From contig JAUIKM010000009.1 in the NCBI GenBank assembly GCA_030430495.1, forward strand, positions 89,071-153,070: a stretch of 64,000 nucleotides of DNA. The letters are read 5' to 3'. Source of the stretch: a bacterium. GTDB taxonomy: Bacteria > Bacteroidota > Ignavibacteria > Kapaibacteriales > UBA7675. Position numbers and translations under genes: made by a program. Positions 36,014 through 44,887 of the stretch are shown here, piece after piece. The first letter of the stretch is position 1, and the number at the start of each line of letters is the position of its first letter. Below the pieces are notes generated by a model, which was given only the letters and a program-made list of their open reading frames with translations, had not been told where the DNA came from and did no database searches.

Positions 36014-36784
36014 CTAAAAGCCCGCAATCGACATGCCGCCGTCGATTGCAAGAATTTGACCGCTAATATAGGCAGCGCCGGGCATGCACAAAAAAGCGAC
36101 GGCGGCGGCTACCTCGCTCGCCTCTCCGACGCGCCCCAGCGGCGTGCGGTCAATGACGGCCTGCGCGTAACTTTTGTCCCGCAGCACCTGTTCGGCCAGC
36201 GGCGTGCGGATGTACCAGGGCGCCAGGGCGTTGACGCGAATCCCATCCGGTCCCCACTCGCCCGCCAGGTTGCGGGTCAACTGGTTGAGCGCCGCCTTGG
36301 TCATGCCGTACACCGCCCCGGTTCTGACGTGCGTGGCCGCGGCTGTGGAGGACATGTTGACCACGCCGGCTGCTTTTGAGCGGCGCAGATGCGGATAAGC
36401 CAGACGGCAGAGTTCAAAGGCGGACACGAGATTGGTTTGCAGCAGAAAATCCAGTTCGCCCTCGCGGTATTCGTCCATCCGGCGACGAATATTGGTGCCG
36501 ACATTGTTGACGAGAATATCTAGGCCGCCGAGACTTGCGACGCTCTGTTCAATCAAAGCGCTGCGTTGCGCCTTGTCCGTTACGTCAAACGCCGCGCCGT
36601 ACAACTTGCCGCCGTCGTTGCGGCTGCGCTGGACAAAGGCCTGCACATCATCCGCAGTGCGAGCCGTCAGAAAGACGTCCGCGCCGCGTTCCTGCAGCAC
36701 GTCCACGACGGCCGCACCGATGCCCTTGGTCGCGCCGGTAACGAGCGCTTTTTTACCGTCAAGCCGCCAGAAAGAGGAATTCAT
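36014..36784 (-). CDS. SDR family oxidoreductase (tropinone-reductase-like)
   Basis: 256 residues, classical short-chain dehydrogenase/reductase. The cofactor motif is TGATKGIG (residues 16-23), with NNVG (93-96), catalytic Ser145/146 in VVNMSSTAA and Y159-x-x-x-K163 in VYGMTKAAL, then LAPWYIRTPLAE and the C-terminal SGQILAIDGGMS. The Arg at ~42 after the second strand (LTAR) favours NADP(H). The length and motif set resemble the tropinone-reductase/gluconate-5-dehydrogenase branch. Substrate unknown. It is flanked by same-strand but unrelated genes with ~100 and ~260 bp gaps, so it is probably monocistronic. Confidence 0.93.
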   Translation of the reverse strand: MNSSFWRLDGKKALVTGATKGIGAAVVDVLQERGADVFLTARTADDVQAFVQRSRNDGGKLYGAAFDVTDKAQRSALIEQSVASLGGLDILVNNVGTNIRRRMDEYREGELDFLLQTNLVSAFELCRLAYPHLRRSKAAGVVNMSSTAAATHVRTGAVYGMTKAALNQLTRNLAGEWGPDGIRVNALAPWYIRTPLAEQVLRDKSYAQAVIDRTPLGRVGEASEVAAAVAFLCMPGAAYISGQILAIDGGMSIAGF

Positions 36785-37043
36785 GTTGGGTCGTTCCAGG
36801 TTGGATTAGTTCAAACACTCCGCCGGGCTGCGCACGGCTGTGTCGGAGCAGGAGTACATTCACGACGCTCAGGAACGAAACAACCGACTGATGATTGAAC
36901 GATTCGACATCGGTGAACCGGCGCCAACCTGCGGGACGTCAAATGCAATGACAAACAGGAGGAAAAAGCAAGCCGCCCAAAAGCGGCGAAGCGCTCATGT
37001 ATTCGACTTAAACAGAAGCCCTGCAACCCGACTTAAACAAAGC

Positions 37044-39104
37044 CTATTTTGATTGTATTTCAACTACCCGGTAATGAACGCGGCCGTCGGCCTCCAGCAG
37101 TACAACAACAATGCCGGTGTGAATTTGATCGGTGTGGAGCTCGGCATGCAGGCGTCCCTCCGCGACAGGCGTCAAGTTTCGATGAATGAGCTCGCGGCCG
37201 GCCAGATCACAGATGCGCAGATCCGCGGGTGCGCCGGAAGTCGACCGCGCCTCGACGTGTAAAATATCAAGGGCGGGATTGGGATACACGGAAAAGCCGT
37301 TCTCCGGCGCGGAAGCCCAGAGATCGACATCTGTTAAGTGAAGTGTTTCAATCGCAATATTGTCGACAAACAGATTGTTGGCGCCACCGGCAACGCAGCG
37401 AAAACGCAGTTGCACCGCCTGCCTTCCGGCGAGAATGTTTAAAGACACTTTGTGATGCCGCCATTCGGAAGCCGTCGGCAGGAACGAGATGGAATTCGGC
37501 GCAGCCGTCCAGATTTCAGGCCCCGACATCTGATCCAGGATATACCAGGTGCGGCCGCAATCCCCTGAGTATTCGATAAAAAGCGTATCGCTCAGGTCTT
37601 CAAACGAGCTGGCGTTGGCGCAGTCGAAACTCAGCTCGGCGCGCGAGAATTCGGGCTTGATATCGATGGCGGGTACAACAAGCGAGGCCTCCGAGCCGAA
37701 TTGGGCGTTGTAGTTGTTTAACCAGATGCATTCGCGGTGGTCGAGCCCGCGGTCAAAGCTGTGATGCAACCAGCGGTAACGCCCCGTGCGCGGCTCAAGC
37801 CCGAAGTCGGCGGGTATCTCATCGATGTTGTTGAAGTTCGCGTAAAACGGCAAGCCCCGCTGCGCCGTTGGAAGTTGCACAACAACAAAGTCCTGCACTC
37901 GTAGCGTATCCGCGCCGAATTGATTGTACACCGCCAATTCCACGTCGTACAGCCCCTCGCCGGGAAAGGTAAAACAAGGCGTCAGGTCGGTCGAGGTCTC
38001 GGGCACGGCGCCGGGAATGCGCCAGTGTACCGCAGCGACCGCGTTGTGTTCAACAACGGTTAAACAGACCGGACGTCCGGGACAGACGGTCCGCACATCG
38101 GCATGCAGAGCGGCATGCGGCGCAAGCAAGGTGTTCTCGCTCTCGTAATAACCGCTGCGCCGCAGATTCTCCTCCGTCCAGATGTGGCTGCGCACCTGGC
38201 TTAACACGGCGTGCATGCGTTTAATCTGCCCCGGAGTAAACACGTTTTTGCATTCGTCGGGCAGGTAGTCCATGTAGTTTTCAAGTTGATCATCCAGATC
38301 AGGGAAGTCGTTGTGGCAGGAATTGTCGCTCTCGTCGCAGTTGAGATGCGGGTTGGCCGCGGGCGGCGTGTCGCAGACGCGGTCGCCGTCGTTGCAGGGA
38401 TCTTCGCCGCAGCCGTCGTGAAACGTGTGGTAGAGTCCCAGCCAATGGCCGACTTCATGTGTGCAGATGCGCCCTTCGACGCCCGGACGATCGCCGGTGC
38501 CGCTGCGCCCGAACAAGGCGTGGCGAACCACAAGACCGTCTTCTTCCGGCACGCCAAGCGGGAAGGTGGCGTAACCGGAAATCAACGGCGTAATTGTGTG
38601 AACAACATAGATGTTGAGATAACGCGCAGGATCCCAATGACTTAAACGCGTCAGTTGCGCGTGATCGGTGAAGTTGAGATCGGTGAGCGGGCTTTTGATG
38701 CGCACGACTCCGTCGCAGGGCTGTCCGGCCGGGTCGCGACGAGCCAGAAAAAACTCGATATGCGTGTCGAATCCCTTGCCGAAACCGGGCGTGTCGACTA
38801 TGCGGCGGTAGTCTTCGTTTAACACATCGATCTGGCTTTGTATCTGCTGACGCGAGATATTTTCAAGCTCCGACATGTACACAACGTGAACCACAACGGG
38901 AATGCGATAAACCCTTTCAGATGCCGTTACATCGGCCGATGACCTGGCCCGGTAGTCGGCCGCGATTGCATCCAGACGCGCGGCGCGGCGCACGTGTTCC
39001 GCCCGCCTGAATCCTTCATCAAAGCCGCACTCCTGCGCGTGGACAGCCCTCGCACTTAACAATAACATCACAAGTAAAAGACCGCACAGAAAGGTGCGGC
39101 ACAT
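37044..39104 (-). CDS. T9SS-secreted M43 family zinc metalloprotease
   Basis: 686 residues from ATG 39104, which gives the signal peptide CRTFLCGLLLVMLLLSARAVHAQ. The catalytic domain starts YRIPVVVHVVYMSE and contains HEVGHWLGLYH (~215-225, zinc ligands His/His/His with catalytic Glu), Cys-rich loops (CGEDPCNDGDRVCDTP) and NYMDYLPDECKNVFT, in which the Met of the Met-turn is seen. This is the pappalysin-like M43B group. A PKD-like domain (ALHADVRTVCPGRPVCLTVVEHNAVAAVHWRIPG) and a beta domain follow. The last ~80 residues are a T9SS sorting domain (VYPNPALDILHVEA). Predicted to be secreted and active outside the cell, with autoproteolytic maturation possible. Probably monocistronic. Confidence 0.92.
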   Translation of the reverse strand: MCRTFLCGLLLVMLLLSARAVHAQECGFDEGFRRAEHVRRAARLDAIAADYRARSSADVTASERVYRIPVVVHVVYMSELENISRQQIQSQIDVLNEDYRRIVDTPGFGKGFDTHIEFFLARRDPAGQPCDGVVRIKSPLTDLNFTDHAQLTRLSHWDPARYLNIYVVHTITPLISGYATFPLGVPEEDGLVVRHALFGRSGTGDRPGVEGRICTHEVGHWLGLYHTFHDGCGEDPCNDGDRVCDTPPAANPHLNCDESDNSCHNDFPDLDDQLENYMDYLPDECKNVFTPGQIKRMHAVLSQVRSHIWTEENLRRSGYYESENTLLAPHAALHADVRTVCPGRPVCLTVVEHNAVAAVHWRIPGAVPETSTDLTPCFTFPGEGLYDVELAVYNQFGADTLRVQDFVVVQLPTAQRGLPFYANFNNIDEIPADFGLEPRTGRYRWLHHSFDRGLDHRECIWLNNYNAQFGSEASLVVPAIDIKPEFSRAELSFDCANASSFEDLSDTLFIEYSGDCGRTWYILDQMSGPEIWTAAPNSISFLPTASEWRHHKVSLNILAGRQAVQLRFRCVAGGANNLFVDNIAIETLHLTDVDLWASAPENGFSVYPNPALDILHVEARSTSGAPADLRICDLAGRELIHRNLTPVAEGRLHAELHTDQIHTGIVVVLLEADGRVHYRVVEIQSK

Positions 39105-39358
39105 GTTTTTGACTTTGCACCGAGCGGTGGGTCGGGGCGTCCTTGGCCTGCAATCGGGCGGAATGATCATGTCCGGCTCCAACAGAACTGAAATCCGCGG
39201 CCGTCAACCGGAGTATCCGGCAACAACTGTTAACACTCCGGCGCAGGGCGTCGGGACAGAGTGCTGTTGGTCAACGGCGCACGAAACAAGTGCACGTGTT
39301 CGGATGAAGACAATAGAGGCTGCGACAGGTTACAATACGCGTCGGTGAGCAGGCGGCC

Positions 39359-39703
39359 TCAGTTCGGCTGCGAGCGTGTTACAAACCCAATCCGGGAAAG
39401 ACGGCCGGGGCCAAAATCCATCCAGAGAATTCCCTCGACGTGCGCGGGGTTTTGCTGCGGACGCACGTTGGCGGCGACAAAAGACCCATATGGTCGCGGA
39501 TCCTCAATCAGAAGTCGCACGTTGAGCTGCGAACGCAGCACTTCCGGCAGTCGACCGCGCGGCACGCGCTGCGGCGTCGTTGATGTCGGGAAATAGGTCT
39601 CGATTTCTTCCTGCAGAGTCTCACCCATTGCTTCAAATGCATGGGGACTGGTTCCGGCGTTGTGAGCGGCGACGATGGAGAGAAACAATTGACGCGTATT
39701 CAT
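39359..39703 (-). CDS. Small SnoaL/NTF2-like protein
   Basis: 114 residues, no signal peptide. The sequence begins MNTRQLFLSIVAAHNAGTSPHAFEAMGETLQEEIETYFP, a helical opening, and ends with beta strands (VRLLIEDPRPYGSFVAANV, GILWMDFGPGRLSRIGFV). This is the helix-then-sheet order of the NTF2/SnoaL-like fold, but the match is by pattern only. It sits alone, minus strand, with 254 bp and ~380 bp gaps around it. Function unknown. Confidence 0.55.
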   Translation of the reverse strand: MNTRQLFLSIVAAHNAGTSPHAFEAMGETLQEEIETYFPTSTTPQRVPRGRLPEVLRSQLNVRLLIEDPRPYGSFVAANVRPQQNPAHVEGILWMDFGPGRLSRIGFVTRSQPN

Positions 39704-40084
39704 AGTGTTCCCGATTGTTGACCCACGTCACAATTGCGCTGTGTTTTACTGGGAGACGGCGGCAAGCTAAGGCCGGGGGCACTGGCGATCAATCTCAGCC
39801 CGGGAAGGCCGGCCCCGGTTTTCACGTACGTTACGAAATGGTAAACTGCTCCTGTCCCGCAGATGCTGTCACACAGCACCTGGCATGGCCGATTGTCGTG
39901 CGGCGGCACAGTGTTTTCAGCTCGGCAGCGATAGAGCCACGATGCGTTCGACGCAGAGCAAGGTCGACGCATAAACACCAGTTCAAAACAATGGCAGTTG
40001 AAATCTCCGGTTCAGCTTGCGCCTCTGAAGCTGCCGGACACCTCGGTAGCGGCAGCGGAGTCTAAACATACGTTGAAGCGACAC
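39704..40084. other. 381-bp intergenic region, no feature recognised
   Basis: Between two minus-strand genes. No open frame with a recognisable product, no tRNA, and no clear terminator or promoter was seen. Confidence 0.4.
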
Positions 40085-40537
40085 TCAATCCAAATTGTCC
40101 GCCAGGCGGCGCAGCAGTCGGAGGAATTGACGACGTTCGACGGCGGGCACACCCTGGAGCATTTTCTGTTCGACTTCGGCCGCCAGGGCGCGCGCTTCAC
40201 TTTCCAGTTCGCGGCCTGCGGCGGTAATGCGCACGGTGTAGCGCCTTTTGTCTTCCAGGTGAGCGTCGCGTTCTACCAGTCCGGCATGTTCAAGCGAATC
40301 GAGAATGCGCGTGACGTTGGCGCGGTCCTTGTCCATGTGGTTGCTCAAATCCGACTGCGACACCTCTTCGGCGCCGGCCAGAACAGTCAGGGTTTGCCAC
40401 TGCGGCAGCGTCATGCGCAGTCCGGCGCGATTCAACGAGCGCTGGACGGCCAGTTGCAGACGTTTGGTTGCCAGGTGCAGGAGCCGTCCAAATTCGTACG
40501 GTCCTGTTTTTGAACTTCGTCGGTTTTTCTTTTCCAC
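40085..40537 (-). CDS. MarR family transcriptional regulator
   Basis: 150 residues from a GTG start (40537). Winged helix-turn-helix of MarR type: RMTLPQWQTLTVLAGAEEVSQSDLSNHMDKDRANVTRILDSLEHAGLVERDAHLEDKRRYTVRITAAGRELESEA. This includes the recognition helix and the DxRxxxxxLT-like wing (EDKRRYTVRIT). Dimerisation helices flank it. MarR proteins repress genes until they bind small aromatic ligands. The most likely operator is upstream of its own gene: an IR (CGGCCAC-AACAC-GTGGCCG at 40635-40653) lies about 100 bp upstream. No cotranscribed efflux or enzyme gene is adjacent, so the target is not evident. Confidence 0.92.
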   Translation of the reverse strand: MEKKNRRSSKTGPYEFGRLLHLATKRLQLAVQRSLNRAGLRMTLPQWQTLTVLAGAEEVSQSDLSNHMDKDRANVTRILDSLEHAGLVERDAHLEDKRRYTVRITAAGRELESEARALAAEVEQKMLQGVPAVERRQFLRLLRRLADNLD

Positions 40538-41230
40538 TTCAGCCTCGGAATATCAATGGGGACATGAGAGCAGGCGTGCTTCCTGCAAGCACGCTGCCAT
40601 CCGGGGCCTTGGGGGGGCGAGAGGCCGAATGTTGCGGCCACAACACGTGGCCGACAGACAACACTTCACGACACTTGTTGTCCGACGCAAATATCGGAAA
40701 TGTATCAGATGCCTGCAAAAATAATTTACTGTCACAGTGCTCGCTCCGGAGATTAATGACTTAGCTGCGGCAAGCCGACTGACTGTCAATTCACAGGAGC
40801 GCACAGCGGTCTTTGTGGACTCCAGGGAGGGACCAACAGGCTTTTTTATAAACCGATTCGAATACGTATATTTTGGTTTGGTCCCAGGCGAATCAGCATA
40901 GTACGGCACCCGTGGCTTTCACGGCTTTTGAAGGGTTGTCAGGCTTTCCCTCGTCGTTCCTGTGTATTGTGAACTACGTCAGCCGCACTAAGGACAACTG
41001 CGGGAAAATTGCGCGCTTATACGTCGGCTCCGGCGGGTTGCGCTTGTTAAGAGTCATCTCCGGCAGCTATTTGCAGCCCGGTAAAAGAAATTGAACGGCA
41101 TTCAGCCAAAAGGACAATGGTCAGGACACAAAACAACAAAACCATGCAAACGATGCGGTGAACTGCAAGATTAATGCGCCGCAGTGCAAGACAAACGTGC
41201 AGTCGGGAAGAGCCGCACACAAACAAACGC
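40538..41230. promoter_or_regulatory. 693-bp divergent region between marR-like and kinase genes
   Basis: No gene is supported. It contains the 7-bp-arm inverted repeat at 40635-40653 (candidate MarR operator) and an AT-rich promoter-like TATATTTTG at 40867-40875, flanked by an 8-bp inverted repeat GGGACCAA / TTGGTCCC (40829-40836, 40878-40885). If the latter is a promoter, the kinase transcript would have a ~350-nt leader. Confidence 0.35.
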
Positions 41231-42430
41231 ATGAAAAGTATATCTCATAAAAAAGTTGCCGCTGTTGTTGAAAGCGACCACCTGTGGTCAGACCTGCAAA
41301 GCACGATTACACCGCTCGTGGGGTCGTTGAAAGTCCTTTCACGCGATGCGGTGAACGATCCGCAATCACTGTCCGGATTTGACTTTATCGCCTACATTGC
41401 CAACCACCAGACAGGTTCAGAGATCGACGGCGACATCCTGGACGATTTACACCGACTTTCTGCGGACCACGCCGTGGTCTTCATCGCGCCCAATCTCTCC
41501 TTTCCCTGCCGCGTTGCTTTATTCGACGTGGGAGTGTCCGAGTGTATCGACTGCGCTTACCATGTGGGATTCGGCGTGTTGTTTCTGCACGCCGGAATCG
41601 ACGCAATGGCGCGACGTGCCGTTCTCCACGAGCAGAAAGCCGTGGAAGCCGTGCACCACAGTGCTCCGCGCGGCAAAAATGCCGAAGCAGTCGACCTGAA
41701 GCAGCGCAATCAAAAATTGCAGGAATTTGTCGGGCTCGTCGCCCACGACCTGCGGGTGCCGCTCGACAATATTGTCGCCCTGGCAAACTACATGCTCAAA
41801 CCGTCGCCCGATACGGATGCGCAGGCGATGGCGCAGGAAATACACGACAGCGGCAAGATTGCACTGGACCTGGTCAATGACCTGCTGGACCTGACGGCCA
41901 TCGAAACCGGCTTGCTCGTGCTGGATGTGGAACCCTTCGACGTGCAGGACTTCCTGCGTCACGTGGTTCGTCTGCACGAAACGCCGCTGCGCCGCAAATC
42001 GCTGTCGCTGGAAATCGATATGCAGGGAACCCCGGTGGCCGGCGGCGACCGCAAGCGCATCGCCCAGGTTGTCCACAACCTGCTGTCCAATGCCATCAAG
42101 TTCACGCCGATCGGCGGTACAATCACGCTGCGCGCGCGCGTCGAGCAGGACGGCGTGCGGATCGAAATTGCCGACAGCGGCATCGGCATCAAAACCGAAT
42201 CGATTCCGCGTTTGTTCGACAAGTTTGAAAAAGTCTCCACGCCCGGCACCAACGGCGAAGCCGGTACGGGATTTGGTCTGCCGCTATCACAGGAAATCGT
42301 GCTGGCGCACGGCTCAAGCCTGTCTGTCGAAAGCTCGCACGAAACCGGCACGCGCTTCTGGTTCTTCCTCCCCATCGCTATCGGTGTCGGCGCTCAACAG
42401 GAAAACGAGGCCGACTCCGTCGACTCCTGA
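41231..42430 (+). CDS. Soluble sensor histidine kinase with pseudo-receiver-like N-terminus
   Basis: 399 residues; ATG 41231 is preferred over upstream in-frame codons. Residues ~1-130 have an alternating beta/alpha pattern (KKVAAVVESDHLWSDL, FDFIAYIANHQTG, HAVVFIAPNL) like a response-regulator receiver without the acidic pocket and phospho-Asp. A HisKA domain has LVAHDLRVPLDNIV with the phosphorylated His at ~178. The HATPase domain has VVHNLLSNAIKFTP, IADSGIGIK and GTGFGLPLSQEIV. No membrane segment. It is probably a cytoplasmic kinase controlled by protein interaction. No response regulator is adjacent. Confidence 0.9.
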   Translation: MKSISHKKVAAVVESDHLWSDLQSTITPLVGSLKVLSRDAVNDPQSLSGFDFIAYIANHQTGSEIDGDILDDLHRLSADHAVVFIAPNLSFPCRVALFDVGVSECIDCAYHVGFGVLFLHAGIDAMARRAVLHEQKAVEAVHHSAPRGKNAEAVDLKQRNQKLQEFVGLVAHDLRVPLDNIVALANYMLKPSPDTDAQAMAQEIHDSGKIALDLVNDLLDLTAIETGLLVLDVEPFDVQDFLRHVVRLHETPLRRKSLSLEIDMQGTPVAGGDRKRIAQVVHNLLSNAIKFTPIGGTITLRARVEQDGVRIEIADSGIGIKTESIPRLFDKFEKVSTPGTNGEAGTGFGLPLSQEIVLAHGSSLSVESSHETGTRFWFFLPIAIGVGAQQENEADSVDS

Positions 42431-42618
42431 CATGCCGCCACGTTTTCCACAACAATAAACCAGTCACGCGGCGACACCAGCCTGACTCCTCTTATTCAAA
42501 CACGCGAAATATTGCCTTTTTTGTCACGCCGCCATTTTGTATTCTCGCAGCGTTTACTGAGTCCAATTCAACATACAACGCAAACGACGGGCACTTCAAC
42601 GCTCACTGGCCACGCTAC

Positions 42619-44790
42619 ATGCGCTCAACATTTTCACGCCTGATTCCGGTCCTTTTTCCTGTTGCATTATTCATTTGTCACGCGCTCCATGCGCAAACCA
42701 TCCGGCTGATGGAATTTCCATCGTCATATCAGTTGTTTCCGCGCGGCGACGACAACAACGTTGTGGTTCACGCCCGCGGTGAAATTGACGACCCGACACA
42801 AACCGACACGCTGATTTTTGAAGTCAAACGCGAGGGTGAAACCGTCGAGCAGCTCGGCAGACCGCTGAGCGCCTACTCCCCGGAAAATCGCTTTGACTTT
42901 CGTTTCACCCTGCCGGCTGAGCTGGCCAACTACAGTTTTGAACTGCGGCACAACGGCATCGGCTTCAGTAAACAACTGGCATTTGCGGACAGCGTGGTCG
43001 CGGGCGATGTCTTTATTGTTAACGGACAATCCAACGCCAATGAAACATCCAGCGAACAGATTTTAAACAATTCATTCTGCCGCACATTTGGCGAGGGCGA
43101 TCAGGGCTGGAACCTTGCGAACCACACATATCGTCCGGCATTCAACACCGGCGTGATCGGTTATGCGATTCAGGACTATCTGGTTCAGGATCTGAATATT
43201 CCGATTTGTTTAATCAACGGCTCCGTCAGCGGCAGCTGGATGGCCATTCAACGGCCGAACCCGGACAACCGCGGCGACCTTGAGTCCATTTACGGCCGCC
43301 TGCTGGATCGCATGGAACGCTCGGGAACACGCCGGCACGCCAAAGCACTCTTCTGGTTCCTGGGTGAAGCCGAGACCGACCGCGGCATTCACAGCTATCA
43401 CTACAACTGGGAGCTGCTCTACAACGCCTGGCGCGAAGACTTTCCCGGCATCGAAAAGTTCTACGTCTATCAGATTCGCCCCGGCTGCGTCAGCTGGAAT
43501 AAAACACATGCCGAAATTCGCGAGGCGCAGCGCCGCCTGGATTCGCTGGACGATGTGGAGCTGATCAGTACCAACGGCCGCCCCGGCTTTGACAACTGCC
43601 ACTATAGCTTTGACGGTTATCGCGATATTGCACGCAACTCGGCCGACCTTGTCCTTAAACAACTCTACGGCATTGAACCGGCCCGACGTTTTATACACTC
43701 GCCCAACGTGACGGCGGCCTGGTACAGCTCGCCTGCAAACGACAAAATCACTATTAAATTCGACTACCCGGTTGAGTGGCCGTTTCCGCTCGACTCCAAC
43801 GGGGCGCGCATGCGCGACTACTTTTTACTCGACGATCAGAATGCTGTAGCGGACTGGGGCGTGGCGATCGACTCGATGGTCTATCTCAATCTGCGTGCAC
43901 CGTCGGACGCGCGCGAATTAACATATTTGCCGAATGCCTACTATGACGAACAGATTTTTGGACGCGACTCGGTGATTTATCACGGTCCTTTTCTCGTTAA
44001 CCCCGACGGCATCGGCGCGCTGTCGTTCTGGCGCTTCCCCATCGCGGAATACAGTCCGGAGCGCCCCGAATTCAAACAGGAGATTACGCTGAAAGGCGGC
44101 GGCAGCTATTGCCCCGGCGACTCGCTGGACGCAGTTGCGCCCGAGGGTTTCACGCGTTACACCTGGTCTCATGGCGGACAAGGGCGCGAGTTCCGCACTC
44201 CCGCCTTAAACACAGTCCTGGGTCTTGCGGCGTTCGACTCTGTGGGGAACTATGTCGTTGGCCGCCTGCCCGCGCGGCTGGATACTGCACCGGCGCCGCA
44301 TTTGTTGTACGATACTCTGGTTCAGCGCTTAAACAGCAATGTTATTGCCGCCGACTTCAGGTGGTTCCGAAATGGCGAAGAGTTGGAGGATTTCCGCGGA
44401 CTTAACGCCATTTTCATCGCGGATTCCGGTGCGTATCACGTGGAGGTTGTTTACCTGAACGGCTGCACGGCCGCCTCTGAATCCAGGGAGATCAGCCCGC
44501 CCGGCAAAGGCACATCGGTTCGGTTGTTCGACCGGGCGGACAATCAACTTCAGGTATTCCCGAATCCCGCCGGCGGGTTCGCGCAAGTATTGTGGCAGGG
44601 CCACTATCTGACTAACGTCAGACTTCGAATTCTCGACGGTTACGGCCGACTAATTCTCGAACGGCGCATCGAATATTTACAACAAACAGACATAGTGGAC
44701 ATTAACGTCGGCGCGTTGGCCGCCGGCATGTACCACATTGAACTGCGGTCCGGCGACTACACCAGCGGAGCGCTGTTTATTAAACTTTAA
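42619..44790 (+). CDS. T9SS-secreted SGNH/sialate O-acetylesterase-like esterase
   Basis: 723 residues with a signal peptide (FSRLIPVLFPVALFICHALHAQ). Residues ~120-360 form a carbohydrate-esterase domain of the SGNH/sialate O-acetylesterase (DUF303) type: VNGQSNANE with nucleophile Ser~138, INGSVSGSW, FWFLGEAETDRG, and the D-x-x-H element FDNCHYS (Asp~325, His~328). Beta domains follow, including an Ig-like segment (GGSYCPGDSLDAVAPEGFTRYTWSH). The C-terminal ~80 residues form a T9SS sorting domain (LQVFPNPAGGFAQV ... GMYHIELRSGDY). Probably removes acetyl or similar esters from extracellular glycans. Monocistronic, with a terminator after the stop. Confidence 0.87.
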   Translation: MRSTFSRLIPVLFPVALFICHALHAQTIRLMEFPSSYQLFPRGDDNNVVVHARGEIDDPTQTDTLIFEVKREGETVEQLGRPLSAYSPENRFDFRFTLPAELANYSFELRHNGIGFSKQLAFADSVVAGDVFIVNGQSNANETSSEQILNNSFCRTFGEGDQGWNLANHTYRPAFNTGVIGYAIQDYLVQDLNIPICLINGSVSGSWMAIQRPNPDNRGDLESIYGRLLDRMERSGTRRHAKALFWFLGEAETDRGIHSYHYNWELLYNAWREDFPGIEKFYVYQIRPGCVSWNKTHAEIREAQRRLDSLDDVELISTNGRPGFDNCHYSFDGYRDIARNSADLVLKQLYGIEPARRFIHSPNVTAAWYSSPANDKITIKFDYPVEWPFPLDSNGARMRDYFLLDDQNAVADWGVAIDSMVYLNLRAPSDARELTYLPNAYYDEQIFGRDSVIYHGPFLVNPDGIGALSFWRFPIAEYSPERPEFKQEITLKGGGSYCPGDSLDAVAPEGFTRYTWSHGGQGREFRTPALNTVLGLAAFDSVGNYVVGRLPARLDTAPAPHLLYDTLVQRLNSNVIAADFRWFRNGEELEDFRGLNAIFIADSGAYHVEVVYLNGCTAASESREISPPGKGTSVRLFDRADNQLQVFPNPAGGFAQVLWQGHYLTNVRLRILDGYGRLILERRIEYLQQTDIVDINVGALAAGMYHIELRSGDYTSGALFIKL

Positions 44791-44830
44791 CGTTCTCCGC
44801 GGCCCGACACCACCCCTGAGCAGAGCACTT

Positions 44831-44861
44831 CGCCGCTTAGGCGGCTTGTTTATTTTTTTTG
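44831..44861 (+). terminator. Terminator after the esterase gene
   Basis: A short GC stem (GCCGC 44832-44836 with GCGGC 44841-44845, loop TTAG) followed by TTGTTTATTTTTTTTG. It lies about 40 bp after the stop and before the convergent OmpA gene. The downstream T tract runs into the dispersed word TTTTGTTTGTCAGCG (44857-44871). Confidence 0.55.
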
Positions 44862-44887
44862 TTTGTCAGCGTATTTACAGCCGCATG

